NCBI GenBank assembly: GCA_036496585.1
Contig: DASXLB010000009.1
Location: 1-64,000, forward strand
Reading direction: 5' to 3'
DNA length: 64,000 nt
DNA from: Vicinamibacterales bacterium
Lineage (GTDB): Bacteria; Acidobacteriota; Vicinamibacteria; Vicinamibacterales; 2-12-FULL-66-21
Positions 1-7,956 of this stretch are shown here, piece by piece (the stretch's first letter is position 1; the number at the start of each line of letters is the position of its first letter). A model generated the notes under the pieces. It was given only the letters and a program-made list of their open reading frames with translations, did no database searches and had not been told where the DNA came from. The position numbers and the translations under genes are program-made.

Positions 1-9
1 CAATAAGTA

Positions 10-28
10 GCGCCTCGCGGGGAGGCGC
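10..28. other. Small GC-rich hairpin at the window edge
   Basis: A perfect 7-bp inverted repeat (GCGCCTC and GAGGCGC) flanks a 5-nt loop. No T-run follows on either strand, so it is not a convincing intrinsic terminator. It may be the end of an element lying to the left of the window. Nothing else is recognisable before the first gene. Confidence 0.3.
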
Positions 29-117
29 GCCCAAGGAAGGCGACCTGTATACGTCGTCTTCCACCCCGCTCCTTTTTGTAGAGTATCACGGGTTCTATGT
101 TCAAGAATAGGACATAT

Positions 118-654
118 ATGAGCACTCCGGTAGACGATCCATATCGCGTTGTATTGGCAGATCTCCACGCTAGGCGTAAGCGGATCTCTGAGGAATTGGC
201 CGAGATCGAGTCAACGGTTGCCGTGATTGAACGAATCTTGGCTCGATCTGGGAGCGCCGTCGCCATCGTCAGCGCTGAACGTTCAGAAATGATCAGTTCG
301 TCGCGCCCACCAGCGCGAGCCGGAGGCAACATCAACTTCGCGAACATGAGCGTACGGTGGGCCGTATTGGGCTTCCTAGCGGAAGAGGCGACCGGCCCAA
401 TGGGCAGCGGCGCCCTTGCGAATGCACTTAGACAGAGAGGCCTTGAAAAGCAGGGGCCGAGCCGGTTTGGCAACGTCGTGTCTGCTGTTATTAGCAACCT
501 GAAGGCTAAGGGTGAGATTGAAGCGGTCGATGGCGGCCTTTATCAGTTGACGGCAGCAGGGCGCGCGATGTGGGCACACATTCGGGCGAGTGCGAAGTTT
601 CGGATTAGTCAGGGGCTGATGACGCAAGACGATCTCCTGGTCGAATCGGCATAG
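118..654 (+). CDS. Hypothetical protein, N-terminal coiled coil and C-terminal winged-helix-like region
   Basis: 178 aa with no named family recognised. Residues about 8-45 are charged and heptad-like (RKRISEELAEIESTVAVIERI), consistent with a short coiled coil. After a Ser/Arg-rich linker, residues about 80-165 read as helix - GSGALANALRQRG - helix - beta hairpin (GLYQLTAAGRAMW), the layout of a small winged-helix domain. The start at 118 is chosen because AGGA lies 5 nt upstream; an in-frame ATG at 97 has no such site. Base composition is clearly lower in GC than genes after 1.7 kb, suggesting transfer. The next gene starts 8 nt downstream, so the two are probably co-transcribed. A DNA-binding regulator or antitoxin-like role is inference only. 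Confidence 0.55.
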   Translation: MSTPVDDPYRVVLADLHARRKRISEELAEIESTVAVIERILARSGSAVAIVSAERSEMISSSRPPARAGGNINFANMSVRWAVLGFLAEEATGPMGSGALANALRQRGLEKQGPSRFGNVVSAVISNLKAKGEIEAVDGGLYQLTAAGRAMWAHIRASAKFRISQGLMTQDDLLVESA

Positions 655-662
655 TTGGCGGC

Positions 663-1181
663 ATGCAGACGGTTGCCGTTTCCGCCGCCGAAGCGATCAC
701 GGACCTCGCACAAGCTCGTCACTACTACGCGTCGAAGCTCGTCAGGGCACATCAGATTACGTGTCACGGGGCGCCGGTAGTGATCGTTTTCGAGGCTGAA
801 AACACGCACCTATTTTCAGAGGAGGTTGAGGATACTGACGCGATTCCTGCCGACCAGCTCGTAACAAAGAAGCAGTCCGGCGGCCGTGAAGAGATCCGGC
901 AATTCTCGTTGGACAGGGCGCGGCTCATGGACTGCGTGTTGCCGGCGATCACGTCCTTTACGCACTGCCATGCCGGCGCGGGGCCGCCAACCCACTCGAC
1001 GCGTCTCATGTACGGGAAGGCGATGCCATGCGGTCGACACATGTGTGTCGTTCTGCGCCCAGGCCCAAAAACCGCCTGGACGGTTGTGACATCATTCCCC
1101 ATGCAGAAAGCCAAATACTCTGAACGCTGCCGCATGAAGCCGACAAGGTTTCCGGTAGCGCGAACAACGGGCGAAAACTGA
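663..1181 (+). CDS. Hypothetical protein, possible BECR-fold (barnase/EndoU/RelE-like) RNase
   Basis: 172 aa, in the same direction as and 8 nt after the winged-helix-like gene. The N-terminal half has a compact alpha/beta look (HGAPVVIVFEAENTHLF). The C-terminal half has a run of the type R-F-S-L-D-R-A-R-x-M-D, then a GRHMCVVLRPGP strand and WTVVTSFP, which resembles phage-associated BECR-type nuclease domains from memory; I cannot confirm this without a profile search. There is no signal peptide or membrane segment. A competing ORF on the other strand (764-1207) is less convincing because it has no recognisable motif and no ribosome-binding site. If the nuclease guess is right, the upstream gene could be its cognate control protein. 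Confidence 0.45.
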   Translation: MQTVAVSAAEAITDLAQARHYYASKLVRAHQITCHGAPVVIVFEAENTHLFSEEVEDTDAIPADQLVTKKQSGGREEIRQFSLDRARLMDCVLPAITSFTHCHAGAGPPTHSTRLMYGKAMPCGRHMCVVLRPGPKTAWTVVTSFPMQKAKYSERCRMKPTRFPVARTTGEN

Positions 1182-1231
1182 CGCGCGAACCGATTGTGCC
1201 AAACCACACAGTTTTAGCGCTGTTTTGGCGC

Positions 1232-1260
1232 TTGACGTGTTTTTTGTGGCCTAGTACTTT
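1232..1260 (+). promoter_or_regulatory. Candidate sigma70-type promoter for a small RNA
   Basis: TTGACG (1232-1237) is separated by exactly 17 nt from TACTTT (1255-1260), which keeps the first two and the last base of the -10 consensus. The surrounding DNA is AT-rich for this genome. No ORF with a plausible start follows on this strand before the terminator at 1343-1382, so the product would be a short RNA. Confidence 0.5.
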
Positions 1261-1266
1261 ATCGGG

Positions 1267-1382
1267 AGTCCATAGCGCGTCGGCTGGCTACCTAGTCAGA
1301 CGAAGGACGCCACTAGTCGTAAGGCGGGTGGTAACGCTGCCTGACCCCGACGGCCTCACGGCTTTCGGGGTCCTCCTTTTTT
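1267..1382 (+). ncRNA. Candidate ~115-nt intergenic small RNA
   Basis: The segment starts about 7 nt after the candidate -10 element and ends in a strong hairpin plus T-run. It contains no open frame with a credible start and no tRNA or known-RNA signature that I recognise. CTAGT occurs three times in and just before it. The 3' end overlaps, on the other strand, the last codons of the small basic-protein gene at 1356-1622, so the RNA would be antisense to the 3' end of that mRNA. Called from promoter and terminator only; expression is unverified. Confidence 0.4.
1343..1382 (+). terminator. Intrinsic terminator
   Basis: GACCCCGA (1343-1350) pairs perfectly with TCGGGGTC (1365-1372) around a 14-nt loop and is followed by CTCC and six T. 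The T-run is read on the opposite strand as the AAAAAA (Lys-Lys) near the end of the small basic protein. Confidence 0.75.
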
Positions 1383-1622
1383 AGGCGGCGCCGATTTTAG
1401 CCAACGCGCTTCTGCAGCGCGCTTAGCGCTCGCCGAGCGTTCTTCTGGGCTGAGCCTGGCGGCCCTAGCCGATCCACCTAGTATTCCACCGCGCCGGCCT
1501 CTCTCTATCGCTGCTGGATCTTTCCCTTGGTCCGGATCGATCTCCGTAGCTGTCCGCGTCGTCAGATCGGTAATCATCTTCGCAAGCTGGTTGGAATCGC
1601 GCGGGCGCTTCGGTCGGGTCAT
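1356..1622 (-). CDS. Small basic GG-repeat protein (conserved, function unknown)
   Basis: 88 aa. It matches a short, widespread bacterial family recalled by its pattern: KRPRDxNQLAK at the N-terminus, a mid-region P-x-x-x-GKDPAA, then GRRGG-x-x-GG-x-ARA and a basic tail S-x-x-x-R-x-x-x-A-K-x-A-A-x-A-R-W. The central glycine-rich repeat resembles the KGG stress-protein repeat. The protein is soluble and strongly basic. The C-terminal tail after RW is longer than I would expect and runs into the terminator hairpin of the opposite strand. The start is the ATG at 1622; no clear Shine-Dalgarno is visible. Nucleic-acid binding is often assumed for this type, but nothing here proves it. Confidence 0.7.
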   Translation of the reverse strand: MTRPKRPRDSNQLAKMITDLTTRTATEIDPDQGKDPAAIERGRRGGILGGSARAARLSPEERSASAKRAAEARWLKSAPPKKGGPRKP

Positions 1623-1708
1623 GCTCGCAGTATGGGGACCGACCGCGCCCACCGTCAACGGCAATCGAAACTGAGACAGTGCCCCTTTAGGTCCGCCTGA
1701 CGCCGCCC

Positions 1709-3676
1709 TCAGTTGAGCACGAAACTCCGGAAGAACCACATCCACGTATCCAGCAGGAAGTCGCCACCGATCGGGGGAAGGTTGTCGTGGTTCGCGTCGG
1801 GCCATTCGACGTACCACACCGGCGCGTTGTTGGCCTTCAGCGCCTTGACCAGCTCCTGCCCCTGGCTCGCCGGAACGCGCGCGTCCTTGCCCGCCTGCAG
1901 GATGAGCGTCGGCTTCTTCAGTTCCGCCGCATGCGCCAGCGGCGAGATCGACGTCAAGTACTGACGCATCCCCGGATCGCGTTCGTCGCCGTACTCCATC
2001 CGCCGGTTCTCCTGGCGCGGCGCGTCGGTCTGCTCGAGAAACGTCACGAAGTCGGTGATGCCGGCGCCTTCGATGATGCCGCGAATGCGGCTGTTGTAGA
2101 CGATGCCGGCCTGGAGCGCCAGCCATCCGCCATAGCTGACGCCGTTCAGGACGACGCGGCTCTTGTCGAGATCCGGGCGGGCGGCAATCCAGTCGAGCAG
2201 CGCGCCGATGTCCTTGATCGCGCCGTCGCGGCCGCGCCCGTTGTCGAGCTCGGCGAACTTGCGTCCGAATCCGCCAGAGCCCCTGACGTTCGGGTAGACG
2301 ATGGCGACGCCCAGTTCGTTGAGCAGGTAGTAGCTGCGCCCGCGGAACGTGGCGCGCTCGCGCAGATCGGGGCCGCCGTGAATCTGGATCATGACGGGCC
2401 GCGGGCCGGTGAATTTCTGGGGCGGGCGATAAAGGATTCCGGAGATCGTCTGCCCGTCGAAACTCTTCCACTCGACCACTTCAGGAGCGGGCAGGACGTC
2501 GGCGTTGAAGGTGGTCTCGCTGAACGTCCAGCGGGTCATCGTGCCGAGCGAGGCGTCGATCGAATAGACGTCGGAGTACGACTTGACCGACCCGAACGAA
2601 AAAGCGAGCTCGCGCGATCCCGGACGCCACTGGAGCTGCGTGACGACCCCTTTCGGCATCGGCGGCAGCGCGCGCGGCTTCAGCGTGGTGAGATCGAACA
2701 GCTGCAGATCCGTATAGGCGCCCTTGTCGACCACCACCGCCAGCGACGTACCATCCGGGGAGAGCTCGAATCCCGCCGTACTGCTCGCGTTGCCGATGTC
2801 GACAATCATCCCCTCGGGGGTGACCGGCGACCACGTGCAGTTCGCGACGTCGCAGCGCCAGATGCGGAAATCGCCCCCCTGGCGATCGCTGATCGCGTAC
2901 ACCTTCTTGCCGTCGAGCGAGAACCGCGGATTGGACCACGACGCCTTCCCGCCCTCGCGCGGAGTGATCGCCTTCTTCTCCCCGGTCTTCACGTCGACGC
3001 GCCACAGATACGATTCCGAATTACCGAGGTTCTCGCTCGCGAGCAGCGCCGTGCCGTCGGGCGACCAGTCCTCGGCCGCATAGGCGCCGTCGAACTCGGC
3101 AAGGCGCCGCTTGGTGCGGGGGTCCGCCGGCTGAATCACATAGAGATCGCGATCCTTGCCGTCGCGTTCCGCGGAGTCGTAGGCGAGCCATTTTCCCTGA
3201 CGCGACCAGACGTGAAGAAAGCGCGTCTTCGACGCCGTGACCAGGCTCGTCTCGCCGGTCGTCAGGTCGTAGCGGTAGAGGGAGCGCAGCTCGGTGCCGC
3301 CGGGATCGTACTGAAAGACGAAGGTATTGCCGTCGGCTGGATCGAAGGAGACGTTCTCGAACACCGGCAGCCCCTCGGGATACCACGTGAGCTGGCGGCG
3401 GTTCCGGCCGGGCCCCTCGACGAGGTGGAGCTGAGGCGTCGCTCCCAGGGCGGTAGTGATGAGAACCTGCCGCTTGGTTGGATGCCAGGCCATCATCTGC
3501 GCCTGGCGGAACTGGGCATATCTGGCCAGACCGTCGGCGATGGATTGCGGGATCGGCGGCATCCCGTCGATCTTGACGTTGGCCGGAGGCGAGACGGTCT
3601 TTTCCTCGATCTGCGCACCGGGAGCCAGGACGGACAGCGCGAGCACCGCAGCGGCGAGATATCGCAAAGGACTCAC
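1709..3676 (-). CDS. S9 family peptidase (prolyl oligopeptidase / dipeptidyl aminopeptidase type), exported
   Basis: 655 aa from a GTG start. Residues 1-22 form a signal peptide (RYLAAAVLALSVLAPGAQ). Residues about 60-400 contain repeated W-S-x-D-G / L-S-x-D-G blades of a beta-propeller (for example WSPDG near 205, FSLDG near 253, LSPDG near 306). The alpha/beta-hydrolase domain (about 410-655) has the oxyanion HGGP near 433, nucleophile Ser514 in GVSYGG, acid Asp598 in GKDARVP and His630 in DANHDN, so the triad looks complete. It should cleave peptides in the periplasm. A TATAAT hexamer directly abuts the GTG, so a TTG four codons in could also be the start of a leaderless transcript. It is divergent from the epimerase gene by 55 bp. 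Confidence 0.93.
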   Translation of the reverse strand: MSPLRYLAAAVLALSVLAPGAQIEEKTVSPPANVKIDGMPPIPQSIADGLARYAQFRQAQMMAWHPTKRQVLITTALGATPQLHLVEGPGRNRRQLTWYPEGLPVFENVSFDPADGNTFVFQYDPGGTELRSLYRYDLTTGETSLVTASKTRFLHVWSRQGKWLAYDSAERDGKDRDLYVIQPADPRTKRRLAEFDGAYAAEDWSPDGTALLASENLGNSESYLWRVDVKTGEKKAITPREGGKASWSNPRFSLDGKKVYAISDRQGGDFRIWRCDVANCTWSPVTPEGMIVDIGNASSTAGFELSPDGTSLAVVVDKGAYTDLQLFDLTTLKPRALPPMPKGVVTQLQWRPGSRELAFSFGSVKSYSDVYSIDASLGTMTRWTFSETTFNADVLPAPEVVEWKSFDGQTISGILYRPPQKFTGPRPVMIQIHGGPDLRERATFRGRSYYLLNELGVAIVYPNVRGSGGFGRKFAELDNGRGRDGAIKDIGALLDWIAARPDLDKSRVVLNGVSYGGWLALQAGIVYNSRIRGIIEGAGITDFVTFLEQTDAPRQENRRMEYGDERDPGMRQYLTSISPLAHAAELKKPTLILQAGKDARVPASQGQELVKALKANNAPVWYVEWPDANHDNLPPIGGDFLLDTWMWFFRSFVLN

Positions 3677-3731
3677 ATTATAGAGGCTGGCCCAAACTTC
3701 GGACCGGTACCCACCGTCCAACACTGGAACC

Positions 3732-4667
3732 ATGAAGTTCGTCATCGCCGGCGGCACGGGATTTCTCGGCAACCCCCTCGCCTGGACGTGGGCTGAGGAG
3801 GGGCACGACGTCCGCATCCTGACGCGGGCGTTGCCGGCTGGCCAGGCGCGTCACGAGCCCGGGACGGGCAGTCCCGGAATCTCGCGGGTCGGCTGGGCGC
3901 CCGACGGCAAGGCCGGACCGGTGGCCACCGACGTCGACGGCGCCGCCGCCGTCATCAACCTGGCCGGCGAGTCGATCGCCGGCGCGCGCTGGACGCCGGC
4001 GCGCAAGGCTGCCCTGCGCCAGGGCCGACTGATGGCGACGCGATCGCTCGTCGCCGCGATAGCGGCCGCTCAGGTTCCGCCGCCGGTGTTCGTCTCGGGA
4101 AGTGCCGTCGGGTTCTACGGCGACCGCGGCAGCGAGGTGCTGCCCGAGGAATCCGGACCGGGACGCGATTTTCTCGCCGACCTGTGCGTGGCGTGGGAGG
4201 CAGAGGCGCGGCAGGCGGAGCAGGCCGGGGTGCGCGTCGTGCGGCTGCGCACCGGCATCGTGCTCGAGAAGGACGGTGGCGCGCTGCCGCAGATGGCGCG
4301 GCCCTTCCGCCTGTTCGCCGGCGGCCGGATCGGATCGGGGCGGCAGTACATGTCGTGGATTCACCGGCGCGACTGGGTCGAGATGGTGCGGTGGATCGTC
4401 GAGACGCCCGGCGTCGCCGGCGCGGTCAACGTCGTGACGCCGCATCCGATCACCAACGCCGAGTTCGCCCGCGCGCTGGGCCGGGCGCTGCGCCGCCCCG
4501 CGCTGGTGCCCGCGCCGCGTGCCGCCCTGACGCTCGCGCTTGGCGAGCTCGCCGGCGCGCTATTCGCCAGTCAGCGCGCGCTGCCGGGGGCCGCGGCCGC
4601 TCATGGCTATCACTTCCGCTATCCGGAGATCGACATCGCGCTGCGCGGCATCTACGGTGACTCGTAG
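3732..4667 (+). CDS. TIGR01777-type NAD(P)-dependent epimerase / SDR-like protein
   Basis: 311 aa, normal length for the family (YfcH, plant SULA-like). The N-terminus is a Rossmann nucleotide-binding loop GGTGFLG (residues 7-13). Further hallmarks are NLAGESI near residue 80, SGSAVGFYG near 125, and SWIHRRDWVEM near 215. The C-terminal part (about 240-300) has the DUF1731 look, with NVVTPHPITNAEFARALGR. The substrate is unknown for nearly all members. The gene stands alone: the S9 peptidase is divergent and the FAD oxidoreductase is convergent 40 bp on. Confidence 0.9.
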   Translation: MKFVIAGGTGFLGNPLAWTWAEEGHDVRILTRALPAGQARHEPGTGSPGISRVGWAPDGKAGPVATDVDGAAAVINLAGESIAGARWTPARKAALRQGRLMATRSLVAAIAAAQVPPPVFVSGSAVGFYGDRGSEVLPEESGPGRDFLADLCVAWEAEARQAEQAGVRVVRLRTGIVLEKDGGALPQMARPFRLFAGGRIGSGRQYMSWIHRRDWVEMVRWIVETPGVAGAVNVVTPHPITNAEFARALGRALRRPALVPAPRAALTLALGELAGALFASQRALPGAAAAHGYHFRYPEIDIALRGIYGDS

Positions 4668-4707
4668 CGCCGGCGTCCACTCGCACCTGCGAACCGCACG
4701 CTGCGGG

Positions 4708-5925
4708 CTACAGCACCCGGGCAAAGCCGTACAAGTCATCCCCCTTCACCGGCTCGCCCAGGTAGGCTCGCAGCAGCAACCGTGCCGCAAGCCACGCCAC
4801 TCCGGCACCGTGGCGGCCCTGGCCAAGCGCGAAGAGATGACGCGGGAAATTCCGGTGCGGGCCGACGACCGGCAGGCCGTCGGGTGAACAGTAGTCGATC
4901 GCTTCCCAGGCCCACTCCGGCGGCACCCCCGAGATCGCGGGAAACAGCGTCGTGAGCTCGTACATCAGCTCGTTGGCGCGGGGAACCAGCTGCCGATTGC
5001 GCTGCGGCATCGGCGATGGCGGCTGCGCGGCGCCCGAGAACAGCACGCGATCGTCTGGCAGCCACCGCAGCAGGTGAGGCGGATCGTGCGTGTCGCGGAT
5101 CGCCGAGCGTCGGCTTCCGACCTGCCGGCGGACCGCTGCCGGCAGCGTCCCGGTCACGACGAAGCACGACTGCCGCGGCCGGAAGTGGCGGCGGAGCGCG
5201 CGCAGATCATCCGGCAGCGCACCCGAGGCAATCACCACGGCCTCGGCAGTCACGCTCGCCGCCACCGTCTCGACCCGCACCGACTTTCGTCCGGCGCGAA
5301 TCTTCCGGACGGGGGATCGCTCGTAGACGCTCGCGCCCCGATCCGCCGCCGCCTTCGCCAGGCCGAGGCACATCCGGTACGGATCCAGCGCGTCCCCTTT
5401 GGTGCGGATGCCGCCTGCGCCGGCCAGCCCGGTCTCCGCCAACAGCGTCCGCTCGCTCAGCCAGGTCGATTCGACGCCGGCTTCGCGGCGGGCCTGGTAC
5501 TCGCGCTGGAGTCGCCGGCCGGCGTCGTTGCCGTCGCGCGTGACGTAGACGGCGTCCTGCGGAGCCAGGCCCGCGCGCACGCCGAAACGACGCGCGGCGG
5601 CAGCGAAATCAAGCGACGCTCGACGCAGGCCCTGCCAGATATGGCGGGCCGTCCCCATCCCGTGGAGCGCCGCGCTCTCCTGAAACGACGCGTCGAAGTC
5701 CTGACGCAGGAGCCCCGCACTCCGCGACGTCTCTCCGGCGCCGACGCGGTTCGCCTCGAGCACCACGACCCGGACGTCAGCCGCGGCGAACGCGGCGGCA
5801 CACGCGCATCCGGTCAATCCGCCGCCGACGATCACGACCTGGGTCTCGATCTCCTTCGCTGCACGCGGATAATCGGGACGCCGGCTCGTGGGGAATGTGT
5901 CGAGGAAGTAGGGAACGGGCCGCAC
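4708..5925 (-). CDS. FAD-dependent oxidoreductase (DAO / glycine oxidase-like family)
   Basis: 405 aa from the GTG at 5925; an earlier ATG at 5982 adds a 19-residue extension of atypical composition. A dinucleotide-binding loop VVIVGGGLTGC sits near residue 30, followed by the E of VVVLEANRVG that binds the FAD ribose and GAGETSRSAGLL typical of the D-amino-acid oxidase fold. The C-terminal part contains DGLPVVGPH and ALGQGRHGAG, the usual final FAD-contact segment. Such enzymes oxidise amines or amino acids to imines with release of peroxide or electron transfer. The substrate cannot be told. No signal peptide is visible, so a cytoplasmic location is likely. Confidence 0.85.
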   Translation of the reverse strand: MRPVPYFLDTFPTSRRPDYPRAAKEIETQVVIVGGGLTGCACAAAFAAADVRVVVLEANRVGAGETSRSAGLLRQDFDASFQESAALHGMGTARHIWQGLRRASLDFAAAARRFGVRAGLAPQDAVYVTRDGNDAGRRLQREYQARREAGVESTWLSERTLLAETGLAGAGGIRTKGDALDPYRMCLGLAKAAADRGASVYERSPVRKIRAGRKSVRVETVAASVTAEAVVIASGALPDDLRALRRHFRPRQSCFVVTGTLPAAVRRQVGSRRSAIRDTHDPPHLLRWLPDDRVLFSGAAQPPSPMPQRNRQLVPRANELMYELTTLFPAISGVPPEWAWEAIDYCSPDGLPVVGPHRNFPRHLFALGQGRHGAGVAWLAARLLLRAYLGEPVKGDDLYGFARVL

Positions 5926-6018
5926 GTGTCGGGATTCTAACCTCAACGCCGTGTCAGAGACCGTGTGGGCGGAGCAGGGCACTCCGTCTGCGCCGTTTCG
6001 CTCCGGGATGCCCGCGCG

Positions 6019-6645
6019 TCACGAACGCCAGGCCGCCCTCCGCAACGGCCGCGACTTCCGGCGCGGCCCCCCGGCGAGCGAAATCACCGAAACAATCGTC
6101 CCGATGACGGCGAGCGCGCTGAACGCGCCGACGATGTCAGTGAAGAGCGGCGCGCGCATCCAATGCAGGATATGACTGCCGTAGTGCGCGGCCAGCGCCG
6201 CCTCTGCACCGAACCGGATCGTGCGCACCGCGCTCAGGGCCAGCAGAAACGCCCATGGACGCATGCCAATCGCGCCGGCCACGAGCACGAACGGGGTGAA
6301 CGGAAACGGCGGTGGAATCAACGCGAGCAGGGCGACGACCACGGCACCGCGTTCCACGCGGACCTTGACCCGCTCCAGCCGCTGAGGACTGACGAAATGG
6401 GCGAGACCGCCATCGCCGGCTTTTCTGCCAATCCAGAACGTGCCCGCCGATCCTATCGTCGACCCCACGGTCGCGAGGATCACGTACAGCCACGAGAGGC
6501 GGGGCGTGCGTGCGGCCATGATGATGACCACGAAGTCGATACCGAGCGGCAGGAAGAACACCATCGAGGCGTCGAGGATCCCCATCGACACGATGCCGGC
6601 GGGAGTGAGGAAGTAGCTCAGCAATTGGAAGAAGAGACGCCGCAC
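6019..6645 (-). CDS. VTT (SNARE-associated/DedA-like) domain membrane protein
   Basis: 208 aa with about five hydrophobic segments (roughly residues 10-33, 38-75, 100-125, 130-150, 165-190). The pattern LPLGIDFVVIIMAA...LATVGSTIGSAGTFWIGRKAG, followed by PPPFPFTPFVLVAGAIGM, resembles the YqaA/VTT branch of the DedA superfamily, whose members are lipid scramblases or transporters. The C-terminus is basic and cytoplasmic (RRKSRPLRR). The gene is alone on the minus strand, divergent from the metalloprotein gene by 93 bp. The family call rests on the general pattern, so the exact subfamily is uncertain. Confidence 0.75.
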   Translation of the reverse strand: MRRLFFQLLSYFLTPAGIVSMGILDASMVFFLPLGIDFVVIIMAARTPRLSWLYVILATVGSTIGSAGTFWIGRKAGDGGLAHFVSPQRLERVKVRVERGAVVVALLALIPPPFPFTPFVLVAGAIGMRPWAFLLALSAVRTIRFGAEAALAAHYGSHILHWMRAPLFTDIVGAFSALAVIGTIVSVISLAGGPRRKSRPLRRAAWRS

Positions 6646-6738
6646 GACCGGCCATAAGCAAATCGAACGCCGCAGCGCAGCGGCAGTGATTTGGAATAAT
6701 TGACCCCCCAGCGGGGTTCTCGCCGGGAACCCGTTTTG

Positions 6739-7956
6739 ATGCCGCAGATCTCACACGAGTACGTCAGGCTGGTCCTGGCGCTGGGACGCCATGATGACGA
6801 TTATGTCGACGCCTACTACGGTCCTCTGGACATCAAGGCGGAAGTGGAGGCAGCCGCGCTGACACTCGACGAAATCGGCGATGCGGCCGCCGCCGTTGCC
6901 GCGTCGCTCGGCGAAACGACGGGCGCGGCGAGCGACGAACTCTCGCGGCTTCGACACCAGTATCTGCAGAAGCAGTTGTCGTCGATGCAGGCGCGCGTGC
7001 GCATCCTGAAAGGCGAGCACCTGTCGTTCGATGCGGAGTCGGCGGCCCTGTACGACGCCGTAGCGCCGATCTACCCGGAATCACATTTCCAGGAAGTGCT
7101 CGACCGGCTCGAGACGCGCTTCCCTGGAAAGGGACTGCTCGCAGACCGCTACGACGCCTGGCGCCGAGCCTTCGTCATTCCCCACGACCGCGTCGATCGT
7201 GTCTTCAGAGCGGCGATCGCCGCGTGCCGGCAGCGGACCATCGAGCACGTCGGGCTGCCGGCGCACGAGTCGTTCACGGTCGAATACGTCACCGGCAAGG
7301 CGTGGAGCGGCTACAACTGGTATCAGGGCGGCTTCAGGAGCGTGATCCAGCTCAACATCGATCTGCCGATCTACATCGACCGCGCTGTCGATCTGGCCGG
7401 CCACGAAGGCTATCCGGGGCATCACCTCTATAACGCGCTGCTCGAGCAGCGCCTCGTCATCGAGCGCGGGTGGATCGAGTTCACGGTCTATCCGCTGTTC
7501 TCGCCGCAGTCACTGGTGGCGGAGGGCACGGCCAACTTCGGGATCGAGGTGGCGTTCCCCGGCGGTGGGCGCGTCGATTTCGAGGAGTCGACGCTGTTTC
7601 CGCTCGCCGGTCTCGACCCGGCCCGAGCGGCGGAGTACTACGAGGTGCAAGCGCTCGTCGACGACCTGTCGTACGCCGGCAACGAGGCGGCTCGCCGGTA
7701 TCACGACGGCGCGGTCGATCGCGACGGCGCCGCGGCATGGCTCGAGCGCTACGCGCTGATGCCGCACGAGCGCGCCCTCCAGCGCGTGCGCTTCTTCGAC
7801 CAGTACCGCAGCTACGTCATCAACTACAACTACGGCAAGGACCTCGTCCGCCGGTTCATCGAATCGCGCGGCGGCACGGCCGATCGTCCCGACGAACGGT
7901 GGCGGCAGTTCGAGCTGCTCCTCTCGTCGCCGCGACTGCCTTCCGGTCTGCGGTGA
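6739..7956 (+). CDS. DUF885-like putative zinc metallopeptidase
   Basis: 405 aa. The key motif is HEGYPGHH at residues 222-229, which matches the HExxPGHH signature of the DUF885 family, and an acidic residue 262 in SLVAEGTANFG is placed like the downstream AEGW glutamate that supplies the third ligand. The N-terminal half is mostly helical. No signal peptide is seen, so it may act in the cytoplasm. The ATG at 6739 is preferred over a TTG at 6700. The stop TGA overlaps the GTG of the following membrane protein (GTGA), implying translational coupling. Proteolytic activity is inferred from the motif only. Confidence 0.75.
   Translation: MPQISHEYVRLVLALGRHDDDYVDAYYGPLDIKAEVEAAALTLDEIGDAAAAVAASLGETTGAASDELSRLRHQYLQKQLSSMQARVRILKGEHLSFDAESAALYDAVAPIYPESHFQEVLDRLETRFPGKGLLADRYDAWRRAFVIPHDRVDRVFRAAIAACRQRTIEHVGLPAHESFTVEYVTGKAWSGYNWYQGGFRSVIQLNIDLPIYIDRAVDLAGHEGYPGHHLYNALLEQRLVIERGWIEFTVYPLFSPQSLVAEGTANFGIEVAFPGGGRVDFEESTLFPLAGLDPARAAEYYEVQALVDDLSYAGNEAARRYHDGAVDRDGAAAWLERYALMPHERALQRVRFFDQYRSYVINYNYGKDLVRRFIESRGGTADRPDERWRQFELLLSSPRLPSGLR

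Noticed and set aside
663..1207. Minus-strand 147-codon frame (764-1207) as the real gene
   Set aside because: No ribosome-binding site, no motif, and the plus-strand frame follows the previous gene with an 8-nt gap.
1267..1382. tRNA, 6S or other known RNA in the small-RNA region
   Set aside because: No T-loop, anticodon arm or 6S-like long bubble could be drawn; treated as an unclassified candidate.
1787..3796. 669-codon open frame opposite the S9 peptidase
   Set aside because: Arg/Ala/Asp-rich shadow of a high-GC gene, with no motif; the S9 peptidase has a full catalytic triad.
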